DNA of 64,000 bases from Metabacillus litoralis (GCF_007994985.1 NZ_VOQF01000016.1:18557-82556); one strand, 5' to 3'; numbered from the stretch's first letter, positions 47,873 through 57,411 are shown. Translations and numbers: made by a program. Notes: a model not told the origin generated them from the sequence alone.

Positions 47873-48412
47873 ATGGAGTTAGGAAATGAAAAGCTCGTTA
47901 AAAAAGCAATAAAGGGTAATAAAAAAGCCTTTGAACAGCTGATTAAGCTTCACTATGATCGAATTTATCGAACTGCATATCTTTATGTGCAAAATGAAGA
48001 AGATGCCTTGGATGTAGTTCAAGATGCGACATATCAAGCTTATATTAGTATACGCTCATTAAAGCAACCGGAATATTTTATGACTTGGTTTACCAGAATC
48101 GTCATTCGTTGTGCTGGTCAAATTTTAAAGAAAAGAAAAAATGTTGTGCCACTAACAGAAGAAACATTATCTAAGTTATCTGTAACAAATCAGTCAGATC
48201 ATGACGAAGCGATGCATCTTTTGAATTCAATTGGAGAGCTAAAAGAAAATTATCGTACCGCAATTATTTTGTTCTATTACTATGACTATTCTATTAAAAC
48301 GATTAGCGAATTGATGGAGATTCCCGAAGGAACGGTCAAAACTTATTTGAGTAGGGGAAAAGCTAGTTTAAGAAAATCATATAAAGAAGAGGAGGACAAA
48401 TGCCATGGATAA
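47873..48412 (+). CDS. ECF-type RNA polymerase sigma factor (first pair)
   Basis: The 179-residue sigma factor has region 2 ([35 protein letters not shown], around 20-55, split by function into core-binding and -10 recognition parts). Region 4 has a helix-turn-helix for the -35 element ([30 protein letters not shown]). I chose ATG 47873 over a TTG at 47852, since AAGGGAG lies between them. A TGAAAC at 47818-47823 could be an ECF-type -35 box, but I see no matching CGT -10. Its 3' end overlaps the DUF4179 gene by eight bases, the usual sigma/anti-sigma arrangement. Confidence 0.9.
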   Translation: MELGNEKLVKKAIKGNKKAFEQLIKLHYDRIYRTAYLYVQNEEDALDVVQDATYQAYISIRSLKQPEYFMTWFTRIVIRCAGQILKKRKNVVPLTEETLSKLSVTNQSDHDEAMHLLNSIGELKENYRTAIILFYYYDYSIKTISELMEIPEGTVKTYLSRGKASLRKSYKEEEDKCHG

Positions 48413-49847
48413 CAAGGAAATAAAAGATGCAATTGACCAAATATCAGTGCCGAAAGAGAAGGTATTTAACGCCATTGATAAAGGCTTACAAAAGTCTGAG
48501 CAAACTAGAAATACGAAAAAGAAAATTCTTGTTAGTTCTGTTGCTGTCGCTGCTCTTGTTAGTTCTGTTGCTGTCGCTGCTCTTGTTGGGATGACTGTCG
48601 CTTCTGGCTTTTTTAATCCTACGATGAACAAAGTATTAGCAAAAGCTCCTTTAATTGGTGGGATCTTTCAAGAGTTTGATGATTCAATAGGAATAGAACT
48701 GGCGAATCAGGATGCAGTGACAAATTTAAATCAGTCTTTAACGAAAAATGGAGTGACTGTAAAACTAACAAGCACTTACTTTGATGGAAATGTTGTTTCA
48801 ATAACCGGATTTGTAGATAAAAGCGTTGAAAAAGGAGATAACGAAAAAGGTGAAGTTAGCTTTGATGTAAACTTCGAACATAATAAAGGGGATAACGATC
48901 CGTGGCTTAATGGCAAGTCAACAGACATTAAGGAAGTAGAGCAAGGATATACCTTTCAATGGAAAATGGACTATCCATATAAAGAGATAATGGAGGATGA
49001 ATTTACTCTTCCTATAACTATTCATTATATAAACGGTATAAAAGGTGAATGGAATTTTGATATTCCAATTCAACAGGAAAAAACCAGGACAATATCTATT
49101 ATGAAGGAGAAAGAATATCCAGAGGATGATGTTCAAATCCAAATAAAAGAAATTGATACCGCAAAAGCGTCATCTTCACTTATTTATGAGACTGTTCAGA
49201 AATACAAGAACGATGATATTTACATACAAAAAGCAGTTGATGATCAAGGGAAGGTATATAGGTTTGGAAATGGAACAATGATTGAGGAAATGGTACAAGA
49301 AGAAAGATATCGTAGTACTGTGAGAAGTGAGATGATTAAACTAAATAAAAACGTATCTTCACTAACTTTTTATCCAATGCTTTCTGTTGCAGATCCAAAT
49401 GTGCAACAATTATTGAATGAAAAAACATTCACATTAAATAGTGAACGATTCAATTTAGGCTTACAAGTAAATGAGATAACGAAAAAGGAAAATGAACTTG
49501 TCATAGATTATCAATTTACAGGTCTCTCAAAGAAATTGAGTGAACATGAGCTTGATTTGTTTGAAAATAACTTACAATATGAATTGTTGTTAGTAGATAA
49601 GAGATATATAGATAAAATTAATCCTGAAAATCCAGTACCACCTAAAAATCATAGCATCCGTCTAAATAAAGTGAAAACTATCGATAAAAAGACAGCTCAT
49701 TTTCAATCTACATTCAATTTAGATGGAGAAGAAAAAATCATGGACTTTACACTTGAAAATACAATTCTACAATTCAATTTCTCGAGCTTCTTCCCAGCTA
49801 AGGAATTACAACCATTTACTATTGAACTTCCAGTGGATAATAGATAA
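48405..49847 (+). CDS. DUF4179-type membrane anti-sigma factor (first pair)
   Basis: The 480-residue product has a short cytoplasmic anti-sigma part (about 1-39, [27 protein letters not shown]), one membrane helix (about 42-66) and a large outside region with DUF4179 ([28 protein letters not shown] ... [22 protein letters not shown]). A DUF5643-like part follows. The membrane helix contains a perfect 27-bp tandem duplication (SSVAVAALV twice), making it longer than usual. The start overlaps the sigma gene and follows GAGGAGG. It should hold the sigma factor until an envelope signal arrives. A terminator follows. Confidence 0.88.
   Translation: MDNKEIKDAIDQISVPKEKVFNAIDKGLQKSEQTRNTKKKILVSSVAVAALVSSVAVAALVGMTVASGFFNPTMNKVLAKAPLIGGIFQEFDDSIGIELANQDAVTNLNQSLTKNGVTVKLTSTYFDGNVVSITGFVDKSVEKGDNEKGEVSFDVNFEHNKGDNDPWLNGKSTDIKEVEQGYTFQWKMDYPYKEIMEDEFTLPITIHYINGIKGEWNFDIPIQQEKTRTISIMKEKEYPEDDVQIQIKEIDTAKASSSLIYETVQKYKNDDIYIQKAVDDQGKVYRFGNGTMIEEMVQEERYRSTVRSEMIKLNKNVSSLTFYPMLSVADPNVQQLLNEKTFTLNSERFNLGLQVNEITKKENELVIDYQFTGLSKKLSEHELDLFENNLQYELLLVDKRYIDKINPENPVPPKNHSIRLNKVKTIDKKTAHFQSTFNLDGEEKIMDFTLENTILQFNFSSFFPAKELQPFTIELPVDNR
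48528..48590 (+). repeat. 27-bp tandem duplication inside the anti-sigma membrane helix
   Basis: The unit beginning CTTGTTAGTTCTGTTGCTGT starts at 48528 and again at 48555, with the first bases of a third unit at 48582. The two units are identical, so the event is recent. It adds nine residues to the helix. Confidence 0.95.
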
Positions 49848-49919
49848 TCTCAGTAGCTCTTTTGTGGAGATATCCACTTTTTGTAAGTGGAGTACATGGT
49901 AAAAAGTATATAACCCTTA

Positions 49920-49955
49920 AAAAAGCCTAATCAAAAAAAGATTAGGCTCTTTGTT
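49920..49955 (+). terminator. Terminator after the first ECF operon
   Basis: AAGCCTAATC pairs perfectly with GATTAGGCTT-like GATTAGGCTC across an A-rich loop and is followed by TTTGTTT. Confidence 0.8.
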
Positions 49956-50174
49956 TATCTAAAGAAATGATTTATTTCAATAGCGATTTTTTAGTCATGT
50001 CAAGAAGATATGTAGTAATGGAGTAATAGTTAAATAGTATTTTCTATTATTGAAACAGCTATATCCCAATCTCCATATATGTATTAAAGTAGAATAGTTA
50101 ATATAATCTATCAAAGTTGAAGTAATCTTTAATCGATTTTGTTCATTACATCATAAGAAAAGGGAGTCACAGAA

Positions 50175-51191
50175 TTGGATAATTTAACTATTATTTTTAT
50201 AGGTATGGGATTTGTTTTATTACTTTTGTCTTTAATTTTATTAATATCAAGGATCGTTAAGAAAAACTTAAAAATTTCTAAAGGTATAGTAACTCTACTG
50301 TTAACTGGGTTTATTTTCATCATTGTTGGTATTGGGTTAATGGTACCTAATTTGCAGAATAACATACCAAGTAAAATGTCTAAGGAAGAGCCAGTAAATA
50401 CAACGATGGAAAATTCAAACGAAAAAGAAGCAGAAGTAGTTAATGATGAAATTGAGCCACAGAAGATAGCTAGAAACTTGGTCAAACAAGAGATGGCAAA
50501 ACAAGTTGGATTAAAGAGTTGGGAAATTACTGAGAATAAAGTGACATCTGATCAGATTGTCAATAACATTGCTGATTATGATAAGCCAGTAGGAGATAAG
50601 AGAATCGTATGGGTTTCAGGTAATGTAAAAGCTACATCTGAAGATGATATCACAGGAAACGTTGGTTATGAGCTTGAACTCTATCAAATGAAGGACGACG
50701 ATAGATGGTATATAGGCAAGCATATGGGAGTGTTAATCGACCTTGAAGTCACAGAGAAACCACTAGTAGAAGAAGGTGATAAGTATTTTAGTAATAGTGA
50801 GGAGCTGCCGATACCTGAGGAATCTAGTCAACCTGAAGAAGAAAAATCCATTAATGCAGTTAACGAAGAACTTGAATTTGTAGAGACTGATTTATTAGGA
50901 GCTTGGCATTGGAAAGATGGAGAAGATTTCTACATGATTCTAAGGGACGATTTCACCTATAGTTATATTGAAGAAAAAGCAGGTTTTATATCTGAAGGAA
51001 CTTATACTATAGAGAAGGTTAACAACCAATTTAAGGTTACTGTTCAATATATCACTGGTGAAAATAAGAGCATAATGTTTATTGATCTTATTGATAAAAA
51101 CCACCTTGAAGGTAATGAAGATGGATACAGTTGGAAGGCCTCGAGGATGAATCCTGCAGAAGCTGAGGGTATCTTACACAAGGTAAAGTAG
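50175..51191 (+). CDS. Membrane-anchored protein with an exported lipocalin-like C-terminal domain
   Basis: The 338-residue product is not recognised as a whole. Two N-terminal membrane helices (about 5-27 and 36-58) are followed by an acidic linker and a domain of about 100 residues (KIARNLVKQEMAKQVGLKSWEIT ... RIVWVSGNVKA ... WYIGKHM). After a second acidic linker (PIPEESSQPEEEKS) comes a C-terminal domain, LLGAWHWKDGEDFYMILRDDFTYSYIEE ... GTYTIEKVNNQFKVTV. That arrangement is typical of lipocalin-like 'GxW' stress proteins. The start is TTG after AAAGGGAG. It stands alone; a bidirectional terminator (51443-51482) follows. Confidence 0.7.
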   Translation: MDNLTIIFIGMGFVLLLLSLILLISRIVKKNLKISKGIVTLLLTGFIFIIVGIGLMVPNLQNNIPSKMSKEEPVNTTMENSNEKEAEVVNDEIEPQKIARNLVKQEMAKQVGLKSWEITENKVTSDQIVNNIADYDKPVGDKRIVWVSGNVKATSEDDITGNVGYELELYQMKDDDRWYIGKHMGVLIDLEVTEKPLVEEGDKYFSNSEELPIPEESSQPEEEKSINAVNEELEFVETDLLGAWHWKDGEDFYMILRDDFTYSYIEEKAGFISEGTYTIEKVNNQFKVTVQYITGENKSIMFIDLIDKNHLEGNEDGYSWKASRMNPAEAEGILHKVK

Positions 51192-51207
51192 GTTACTTTT
51201 TCTTATC

Positions 51208-51373
51208 AAGGCTGTTTTCGTAAGTTTTGTTGTTTTTAGAATACTGAAGGAAAGAACTCAGTATAAAATCTAGTGGCATCTTTTCTTCTACAGATCGCAC
51301 CTTTTATTCGATAACACACCGGTTCTAACAAATAAAAACGTCAATTAGCAACAATCTTTCAGAAAAGAGCCTT
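51208..51373 (+). mobile_element. MITE-like element, copy 1 (166 bp)
   Basis: The ends are imperfect inverted repeats, AAGGCTGTTTTCGTAA on the left and the complement of AAAGGCTCTTTTCTGAAA on the right. The internal GTGGCATCTTTTCTTC and CAATTAGCAACAATCTTTC blocks recur in the inverted copy at 59157-59323 (167 bp). There is no coding sequence. It is consistent with a non-autonomous element. Confidence 0.75.
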
Positions 51374-51442
51374 TAACAAACGCTTCTTATGGATAGGTAA
51401 TGAATAGGCCATTTAACGGTTGTTATTCTCCATAATAATACA

Positions 51443-51482
51443 AAAAAACTCTGACCTTTAGTAAGGATTCAGAGTTTTTTTG
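51443..51482. terminator. Bidirectional terminator
   Basis: AAACTCTGA pairs with TCAGAGTTT, with A-run and T-run flanks, between the plus-strand gene at 50175 and the minus-strand AraC gene. Confidence 0.88.
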
Positions 51483-51584
51483 ATACGAAAAGACAGTAGC
51501 TTGTTCCAGCTTAACGTGAAAAGTTGATCATTCTGGTCGAACTGAAAATGTTGATAGCTGTTTCTCTCTTTACTGAAAATTAAT

Positions 51585-52454
51585 CTAGATCACTTGATGT
51601 GAAAGTCTATACTGATGTGGTGTTGTTCCAATTGTTTTTTTAAATAAGTGGATAAAATAAGACACATTTCCAATTCCTACTTGTTCGCCGATTAATTCAA
51701 CAGAGTCATTCGTCATTTGTAGTAAGTGACATGCTTGCTTGATTCTACGAACAGTTATGTATTCAGTTATGTTACTGCCGGTTTCGCGCTTAAATATCCG
51801 AGAAACATAGGGCTTTGATAAATGGAGTTCAGATGATAGCTTTTCCAAGTCAAAGGTTTCCATATAGTGATTTTCGATCCAGTTCATGATTGTTTCAGAA
51901 TATCGAAGTGAACGTAATTTATTATGATGAAGGGAGGGTTCTAGATCTTGAGTGTTTATGCGGATGCAAGAAAGAATTTGCATAAGAAAAAGCTGTCCAT
52001 CTTCCTCCCAGTTATTCGTTTTAAGGGACTGATCAAATGCTTTGAACATCTCAGCAACATATTCGTAACGATCTGATAAATCAAACGCTTGTTTTTCATA
52101 TACACCCTTTTGTAGTCGCTGAAATAAGGTATGAAGCCCTGGAAATGAGTGTAGATTTTTTCCTTGGGAAATTGGATCAAAATGAAGTATGCTACGTTCA
52201 TATGGAGTTTGATGTGATACTTCCACATGTACTTTATGTAATTGAAAGGGCTGGAAAAAGAAAAGCATACCTGGTTTCAGATCGTAGGTTTGTTGATTAA
52301 CAATAACACGTCCTTGTCCACGATAAACAAACAAAATTTCACAGCCTTGATGCCAGTGGTAGAATCCTCTAAAGTTGTGATCTGATTTTTGACGATAAGT
52401 CCAATGAAATGGCTTTATATCATCAAACAATATTGTTTCAAATAATCGATTCAT
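51585..52454 (-). CDS. AraC-family transcriptional regulator with cupin sensor domain
   Basis: The 289-residue protein has an N-terminal AraC_binding cupin (about 20-110: HWHQGCEILFVYRGQGRVIVNQQTYDLKPGMLFFFQPFQLHKV) for a sugar ligand. Two helix-turn-helix motifs form the C-terminal 100 residues (FDLEKLSSELHLSKPYVSRIFKRETGSNITEYI and SVELIGEQVGIGNVSYFIHLFKKTIGTTPHQYR). The start ATG 52454 follows AGGAGGGG; an upstream in-frame ATG precedes it. It is divergent from the GH88 and DUF2264 genes, with a 111-bp shared promoter region, so it very probably controls them. Confidence 0.92.
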   Translation of the reverse strand: MNRLFETILFDDIKPFHWTYRQKSDHNFRGFYHWHQGCEILFVYRGQGRVIVNQQTYDLKPGMLFFFQPFQLHKVHVEVSHQTPYERSILHFDPISQGKNLHSFPGLHTLFQRLQKGVYEKQAFDLSDRYEYVAEMFKAFDQSLKTNNWEEDGQLFLMQILSCIRINTQDLEPSLHHNKLRSLRYSETIMNWIENHYMETFDLEKLSSELHLSKPYVSRIFKRETGSNITEYITVRRIKQACHLLQMTNDSVELIGEQVGIGNVSYFIHLFKKTIGTTPHQYRLSHQVI

Positions 52455-52565
52455 ACTTCCCCTCCTAACAGAACAACAGAACAATATTATTAGTTATTAT
52501 ACAACAACTTTTCATGTATGAGCGAAGTTATACTGTAGATAGTAACGCGAAATAGGAGGGAAATC

Positions 52566-53672
52566 ATGTATAACTTAAATCAACAAGAATTATTAAAAAA
52601 GCTTGAAGCAAAAGTTGAGCGTATGGTCGATCAAATCGGGGATAAATCACCACATGTAGCAAGAACTGACGGAGTGTATGATGATATGCCTCATTCTTGG
52701 TGGACATCAGGATTTTGGCCAGGCATGTTGTGGGTTCTTTATGATATGACAGACAATGAAAAATTTAAGAGTGCTGCGATGGAATGGGATGAGAAATTAC
52801 AGAAGTGTTTTTCTGAGAATAAATTGGATCATGATGTTGGTTTTCAGTTTTTACTGACTGCTGTGTTAAAACATGAAATCCTTAAAAGCGAGAGTGGATT
52901 TGGAATTGGATTAGAAGCATCAAACTATTTAGCGGGTCGTTTTAACCCGGTCGGGAAATTTATTCGTGCTTGGAACGGAGATAAAATAGGTTGGGCAATT
53001 ATTGATTGTATGATGAATCTTTCTCTATTATTCTGGGCAAGCCGTGTAACTGGAGATCCCCGTTATAAACATATTGCTACTCTTCATGCTGACACAATAT
53101 TACAGCATGGAATTCGAGAAGATGGATCAGTTTGTCATATTTTATCATTTGATCCTATTACAGGTGATTTTATTGAATCTATTGGTGGTCAAGGTCATGC
53201 ATCAGATTCTGCGTGGAGTAGAGGAAATGCATGGGCGATTTATGGATTTGCTAATACGTACCGACATACAGGAGATTACCGTTATTTACAAGCAGCCAAA
53301 AAAGTTGCACATCATTTTATAGCTGGTCTTCCAGAAGATTATGTTCCGTATTGGGATTTTCGATTGAATTCATTAGAATATGAACCTAGAGATAGTTCTG
53401 CAGCTGCGATTGCCGCTTCTGGATTGCTGGAAATTGCAGATATGGTACCTAGTAATGAAAAACGATTATATGAGGATGCTGCAACAAAGATATTAACCTC
53501 TTTAACTGAAAATTATGGAACGTGGGACCAACCAGAGCATCAAGGAATCCTTGTAGGGGGAACAGGAAATAAGCCAGTTGATGAGAATATAAATGTTTCG
53601 CTCATATATGGTGATTATTATTATGTTGAAGCTATTGCTAAGTTAAATGGTTGGAAACGCCGTATTTTTTAA
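52566..53672 (+). CDS. Glycoside hydrolase family 88 unsaturated glucuronyl hydrolase
   Basis: GH88 enzymes hydrate the double bond of 4,5-unsaturated uronic acids left by polysaccharide lyases, releasing a keto-acid. The 368-residue product has an (alpha/alpha)6 barrel pattern: HSWWTSGFWPGMLWVLYD, HDVGFQFLLT, RAWNGDKIGWAIIDCMMNLSLLFWASRVTGDPRY (each within the family's conserved rows), GHASDSAWSRGNAWAIYGFANTYR and NVSLIYGDYYYVEAI. The catalytic aspartates are expected in HDVG and in IIDCMMN. It has no signal peptide, so it acts on imported oligosaccharide. The start follows AATAGGAGGGAAATC. The next gene begins 51 bp later. Confidence 0.93.
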   Translation: MYNLNQQELLKKLEAKVERMVDQIGDKSPHVARTDGVYDDMPHSWWTSGFWPGMLWVLYDMTDNEKFKSAAMEWDEKLQKCFSENKLDHDVGFQFLLTAVLKHEILKSESGFGIGLEASNYLAGRFNPVGKFIRAWNGDKIGWAIIDCMMNLSLLFWASRVTGDPRYKHIATLHADTILQHGIREDGSVCHILSFDPITGDFIESIGGQGHASDSAWSRGNAWAIYGFANTYRHTGDYRYLQAAKKVAHHFIAGLPEDYVPYWDFRLNSLEYEPRDSSAAAIAASGLLEIADMVPSNEKRLYEDAATKILTSLTENYGTWDQPEHQGILVGGTGNKPVDENINVSLIYGDYYYVEAIAKLNGWKRRIF

Positions 53673-53723
53673 TTTTCAAAAATGAGTTTCATAGAAATCC
53701 ATATAATAGCTTGGGGGGATAAG

Positions 53724-54875
53724 ATGGTTTCGTTACAAACTAACGACCGAAAGTTCTGGCTCGATTATATGTTGAAAATAGCAGACCCAGTTCTTTTTGC
53801 CTTGAAAAATAGAACATTAAAACAAGACATGCCAGTAGAAATGAAAGAAGGAACATATCGTGAGAAATTTTCACATCTTGAGGCATTTTCTCGTTTATTA
53901 GTCGGAATGGCACCATGGTTAGAAAGAGAAAGTGAAGATGAAGGTGAAGAAAAGCTACGGTTAAAGTATGCTGAACTTGCTAGAGAAGCAATTGATGCGG
54001 GAACAGATCCAAAATCACCGGATTATATGAACTTTGCAGATGATTTTCAACCTATTGTTGATACGGCTTTTCTTGCTCATGCAATCTTAAGAGCGCCAAA
54101 CGAATTGTGGGAAAAGCTTGATGTTAGGGTTCAACAAAACGTGTTACAAGCGATAAAAGCTACACGTACAAGAAAGCCTGTTTTTTCTAACTGGTTATTG
54201 TTTTCTGCCATTATCGAAGCGTTTTTTTACAAAGTGGGCGAAAAAAGCTGGGACCAGATGAGGATAGATTATGCGATCAATCAGTTTGATCAATGGTACT
54301 TAGGAGACGGAATCTATAGTGATGGACCAGAATATCACCATGATTATTACAACAGCTTTGTGATTCACCCTATGTTAGTGGATTTAATTGAAACAGTCGG
54401 AGATGAATATAAAGAGTGGGCAATACTTAAGGATACGATCATCAAAAGATCTCAGAGATATGCTGTGATTCAGGAGCGCACGATTTCACCTGAGGGAACT
54501 TTTCCACCAGTCGGCAGATCTCTCGCTTATCGATTTGGAGTATTTCAATCTTTAGCACAACATGCACTTCGAAAGGATTTGCCAAACGAACTTCCTCCTG
54601 CCCAGGTGAGAAGTGCTTTAACAGAAGTGATAAAAAGAACTCTCCAGGCTCCAGGCACGTTTATGGAATCCGGTTGGCTCACGATTGGCTTTTGTGGACA
54701 TCAACCAGGAATAGGTGAAGGATATATATCAACAGGTAGTCTTTATTTATGTGCAACAGGATTTTTACCATTAGGATTACCTAGTTCAGATCCATTTTGG
54801 AGTGATCCGCCAATGGAATGGACGTCAAAGAGAGCTTGGTCAGGGAAGGAATTTCCTATAGATTTTGCGTATTAA
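53724..54875 (+). CDS. DUF2264-family protein
   Basis: The 383-residue product is a DUF2264 protein, a family of alpha/alpha-barrel proteins of unknown reaction found in polysaccharide-use clusters. The characteristic segments are YREKFSHLEAFSRLLVGMAPWLE near the start, SNWLLFSAIIEAFFYKVGE, YLGDGIYSDGPEYHHDYYNSFVIHPMLVDLIE, and near the end TGSLYLCATGFLPLGLPSSDPFW. I chose ATG 53724 after TTGGGGGGATAAG; an upstream in-frame ATG at 53682 lacks a site. It follows the GH88 gene in the same operon. The reaction is unknown; a role on a host or plant glycan oligosaccharide is inferred from context. Confidence 0.9.
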   Translation: MVSLQTNDRKFWLDYMLKIADPVLFALKNRTLKQDMPVEMKEGTYREKFSHLEAFSRLLVGMAPWLERESEDEGEEKLRLKYAELAREAIDAGTDPKSPDYMNFADDFQPIVDTAFLAHAILRAPNELWEKLDVRVQQNVLQAIKATRTRKPVFSNWLLFSAIIEAFFYKVGEKSWDQMRIDYAINQFDQWYLGDGIYSDGPEYHHDYYNSFVIHPMLVDLIETVGDEYKEWAILKDTIIKRSQRYAVIQERTISPEGTFPPVGRSLAYRFGVFQSLAQHALRKDLPNELPPAQVRSALTEVIKRTLQAPGTFMESGWLTIGFCGHQPGIGEGYISTGSLYLCATGFLPLGLPSSDPFWSDPPMEWTSKRAWSGKEFPIDFAY

Positions 54876-55134
54876 CATCCCAAGTTTTTTATTTGAAGTG
54901 ACTAAACAAGACGATTGTTCAATCTGTAGCAACCGTGGCTATCTGAGGCAACCAACCCCTTAGGGTTAGTTGCCTCAAACAGTTGACAAACACTCACTTT
55001 CTTCGTTACTCACCTTGTTGCGGTGCTCATGACCATACAGGGTAACTCCGCTCCTCACAAGGCTTCGATCCTCGAAAATCAAGTCTGAATGGCTTGTGTA
55101 AATGTTAAGATAACGATGTATATTTTTGATCGTT

Positions 55135-55168
55135 TATGACGCCCTTTTACTCATGCTTTCCTCGTGCT
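55135..55168 (+). repeat. Direct repeat, left copy
   Basis: TATGACGCCCTTTTA followed by CTTTCCTC-TGCT; the partner is at 55289-55322, 154 bp downstream in the same orientation. The two differ at a few positions. Confidence 0.8.
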
Positions 55169-55288
55169 TATTTATGCCCTTAATCAAATCAGCAGAGAAT
55201 AGTCGATAAAAAAGAAAACATGACGTGCAAAGATGAGAAGATGGAGCGGAAAGAGAGTTTGATGGTCGGTACCATGGCGAGTGAGCTC

Positions 55289-55322
55289 TATGACGCCCTT
55301 TTAATCGGACTTTCCTCTTGCT
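55289..55322 (+). repeat. Direct repeat, right copy
   Basis: This is the partner of 55135-55168. It shares TATGACGCCCTTTTA and CTTTCCTC and lies just after a GAGCTC site and a short GC-rich stretch. Confidence 0.8.
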
Positions 55323-55696
55323 CATGTCCTTCATTATCTCTATAACTGTGATAGTATAATTTATCTACAAACTGAGACAACCAGCCCCTATGGTAAGTTG
55401 TAAGTTGCCTATTTGCTATTTTGTATTTATTAAATTTTGAATATTATCAGGATTATATTTTAGGAGATTTACTTCAATAGGGGTAAGTCTCTTTTGCTTT
55501 TTCTTGTGAATCAATCAGAAGGAATAAGGTACAATTAAATACGGAAAAATTCTCGAGTAGACTGGTGACTAAAAAAGTTGCACCTAAAATTTTTCAAAGA
55601 AAATCTCAACAGAAAATAAAAAAGATGAGAGAAGTTCAGATTTTTTTCGTTATATAAGATATACACGTTTTTGAAATGAAGCAAGGGGAGTTGTAC

Positions 55697-56266
55697 ATGA
55701 AGTCTACTGATCAAAATTTTATTAAACGGCTGCAGCGTCAAAAAGAAGATGCTTTAGAATTTATCGTCGATGCTTATTTGCCAGTTATAAAGGGAATTAC
55801 ATATAAGGTTCTTTCACCGCTTGGAAATGAGGGGCTGATCGACGAGTGTGTTAATGATATCTTTCTTGCAATATGGAATCATTCTAAGAAGTTTCAAGGA
55901 AACTCTAGTGATGATTTTAAGAAATGGATTTGTGCGATTGCAAAATATAAAGCGATTGATTATTACAGAAAAGCTAGTAAAAAAGTAGAGTATACCACCG
56001 AATTCTTGGAAGCGAAACTAGAGAATTCTGCAGAAGATGAACTTGTGTTGATGGAGGATAAGGAAGAATTAATACAATTAATTAATCTGCTAGAACCTAT
56101 TGATCGTTCTATTTTTATCATGAAGTATTTTCTCGGTTTAAAAACGGATGAAATAGCTGCCAAGCTTCAATTAACAAGTTCATCGATTGATAATCGAATT
56201 TATCGAGGAAAGAAAAAGCTATATAAAAAGGCCCTAAATCTTAATATAGGGGGGAGTCTTGTATGA
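55697..56266 (+). CDS. ECF-type RNA polymerase sigma factor (second pair)
   Basis: The 189-residue sigma factor has region 2 (IDECVNDIFLAIWNHSKKFQGNSSDDFKKWICAIAKYKAIDYYRK) and region 4 (LLEPIDRSIFIMKYFLGLKTDEIAAKLQLTSSSIDNRIYRGKKKLYKK), described here as two separate parts. The shape TDEIAAKLQLTSSSIDNRIYRGK is typical of Bacillus sigma factors that pair with DUF4179 anti-sigmas. The start ATG 55697 follows AAGGGGAG. It overlaps the next gene by four bases (ATGA), so the two are translationally coupled. Confidence 0.9.
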   Translation: MKSTDQNFIKRLQRQKEDALEFIVDAYLPVIKGITYKVLSPLGNEGLIDECVNDIFLAIWNHSKKFQGNSSDDFKKWICAIAKYKAIDYYRKASKKVEYTTEFLEAKLENSAEDELVLMEDKEELIQLINLLEPIDRSIFIMKYFLGLKTDEIAAKLQLTSSSIDNRIYRGKKKLYKKALNLNIGGSLV

Positions 56267-57333
56267 AGGATATTTATGAGTTATTGAATGATGTTGAAAT
56301 AGAAGCAGATGATTTTGCAGAAGTGGAAGTAAGTGAATTTGAAAAAGCAAAATTGAAAAATAGATTAAAAAAATCACTACCACAAAAGAAAAAAGCGATG
56401 GGTTGGAAAAGAAGTGCTGTAGCCGCTGCCATCATAGGTTTGTCTTTCGTTACTGTTGGTCTAGCATTTCCGGCATATGCTGCTAATATTCCGATAGTAG
56501 GAGATATTTTTAGATTTATAGATGGTGGTAAAACAGGGGTTTTTGATGAATATAAAGAAAATGCAACTAATGTAGGTATGTCTAAAGAAGGTCAAGGGAT
56601 AAAAGTTACTTTAAATGATGCAATCTTTGATGGGAAAACTGTTTCAATTACTTATGAATTTGAAAGTGAACAGAATTTAGGAGATGCTCAAGATTTAGAT
56701 AAAGAACCGTTTGTTGAGCCGTTTTTGATCATTAAAGGAGAACAAGGATGGACAGGTTCTTCCAAACTATTAAAAGTAGATAAACATCATTATGTTGGTA
56801 TTACCTCTGCTACGACTAATCAATTTGAAGAAAAAAAAGAAATTAACGTAGAGTTGCTTATGCCTAGTATAAAGATTAAAGATAAAAATGAAGTACTTAA
56901 TGGTAATTGGAATTTCAATCTTGATTTGAAGGCAACGGAAAACAATGTACAGCAGGTTGGGCAAAATTCAAAACGAGATGGAGTTAATGTAGAGGTTAGC
57001 AAAATAACAGTTACACCTATGTCGTTCATCGTCTATTACAACAGCCAAATTGTTTCCGATACGATTAAAAGCAAGTATCCAAATGTCGAAGTTGATCTTG
57101 AAATAAAAGATAATCTAGGGAATTCTTATTACGGAGAAATTTATGGTGGATGGTCAGATGATGAGGAAAATGTTCAGGGATTTAGCAAGACGTTTGAAAA
57201 ATTAGATATGAAGGCAACAAAGCTTATCATTACTCCTCACTTGAGATTATCTAAAGATGTGACTAAAGATGGCTCGTTTGTTGGTGAAGAAACATTCTTA
57301 ATGGAAGACATTATTGTTGATTTGAAGAAATAA
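56263..57333 (+). CDS. DUF4179-type membrane anti-sigma factor (second pair)
   Basis: The 356-residue product has a cytoplasmic N terminus of about 48 residues (DIYELLNDVEIEADDFAEVEVSEFEKAKLKN), one membrane helix (about 51-70, AAAIIGLSFVTVGLAFPAYA) and an exported region starting ANIPIVGDIFRFID with DUF4179 features (EGQGIKVTLNDAIFDGKTVSITYEFE). The C-terminal domain is DUF5643-like (NVEVSKITVTPMSFIVYY ... LGNSYYGEIYGG). It should sequester the sigma factor encoded upstream. It is shorter than the paralogue at 48405 and lacks the duplication. A terminator follows. Confidence 0.88.
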   Translation: MKDIYELLNDVEIEADDFAEVEVSEFEKAKLKNRLKKSLPQKKKAMGWKRSAVAAAIIGLSFVTVGLAFPAYAANIPIVGDIFRFIDGGKTGVFDEYKENATNVGMSKEGQGIKVTLNDAIFDGKTVSITYEFESEQNLGDAQDLDKEPFVEPFLIIKGEQGWTGSSKLLKVDKHHYVGITSATTNQFEEKKEINVELLMPSIKIKDKNEVLNGNWNFNLDLKATENNVQQVGQNSKRDGVNVEVSKITVTPMSFIVYYNSQIVSDTIKSKYPNVEVDLEIKDNLGNSYYGEIYGGWSDDEENVQGFSKTFEKLDMKATKLIITPHLRLSKDVTKDGSFVGEETFLMEDIIVDLKK

Positions 57334-57374
57334 CGAAATGAAAGATATAGTAAGAAGGATGAATATTGAACTAA

Positions 57375-57411
57375 TAAAACTCATTTCTATTAGAACTGAG
57401 TTTTATTTTTC
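57375..57411 (+). terminator. Terminator after the second ECF operon
   Basis: AAAACTCA pairs with TGAGTTTT across a short loop and is followed by ATTTTTC. Confidence 0.75.

Larger units (their letters stand above)
54876..55696. other. Intergenic region with hairpin and direct repeats
   Basis: TGAGGCAAC-AACCC (54944-54958) pairs with GGGTTAGTTGCCTCA (54963-54977), and a half-copy TGAGACAACCAGCCCC recurs at 55374. Between them TATGACGCCCTTTTA plus CTTTCCTC-TGCT occurs twice, at 55135-55168 and 55289-55322. A 66-codon minus-strand frame (GRHRAHSPWYRP type) across these is a frame I recall from repeated DNA in several Bacillus genomes and is treated as repeat-derived. A region with no other gene. 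Confidence 0.5.

Noticed and set aside
55134..55334. 66-codon minus-strand frame of the GRHRAHSPWYRP type
   Set aside because: It coincides with direct repeats and looks like a repeated non-coding element annotated as protein elsewhere.
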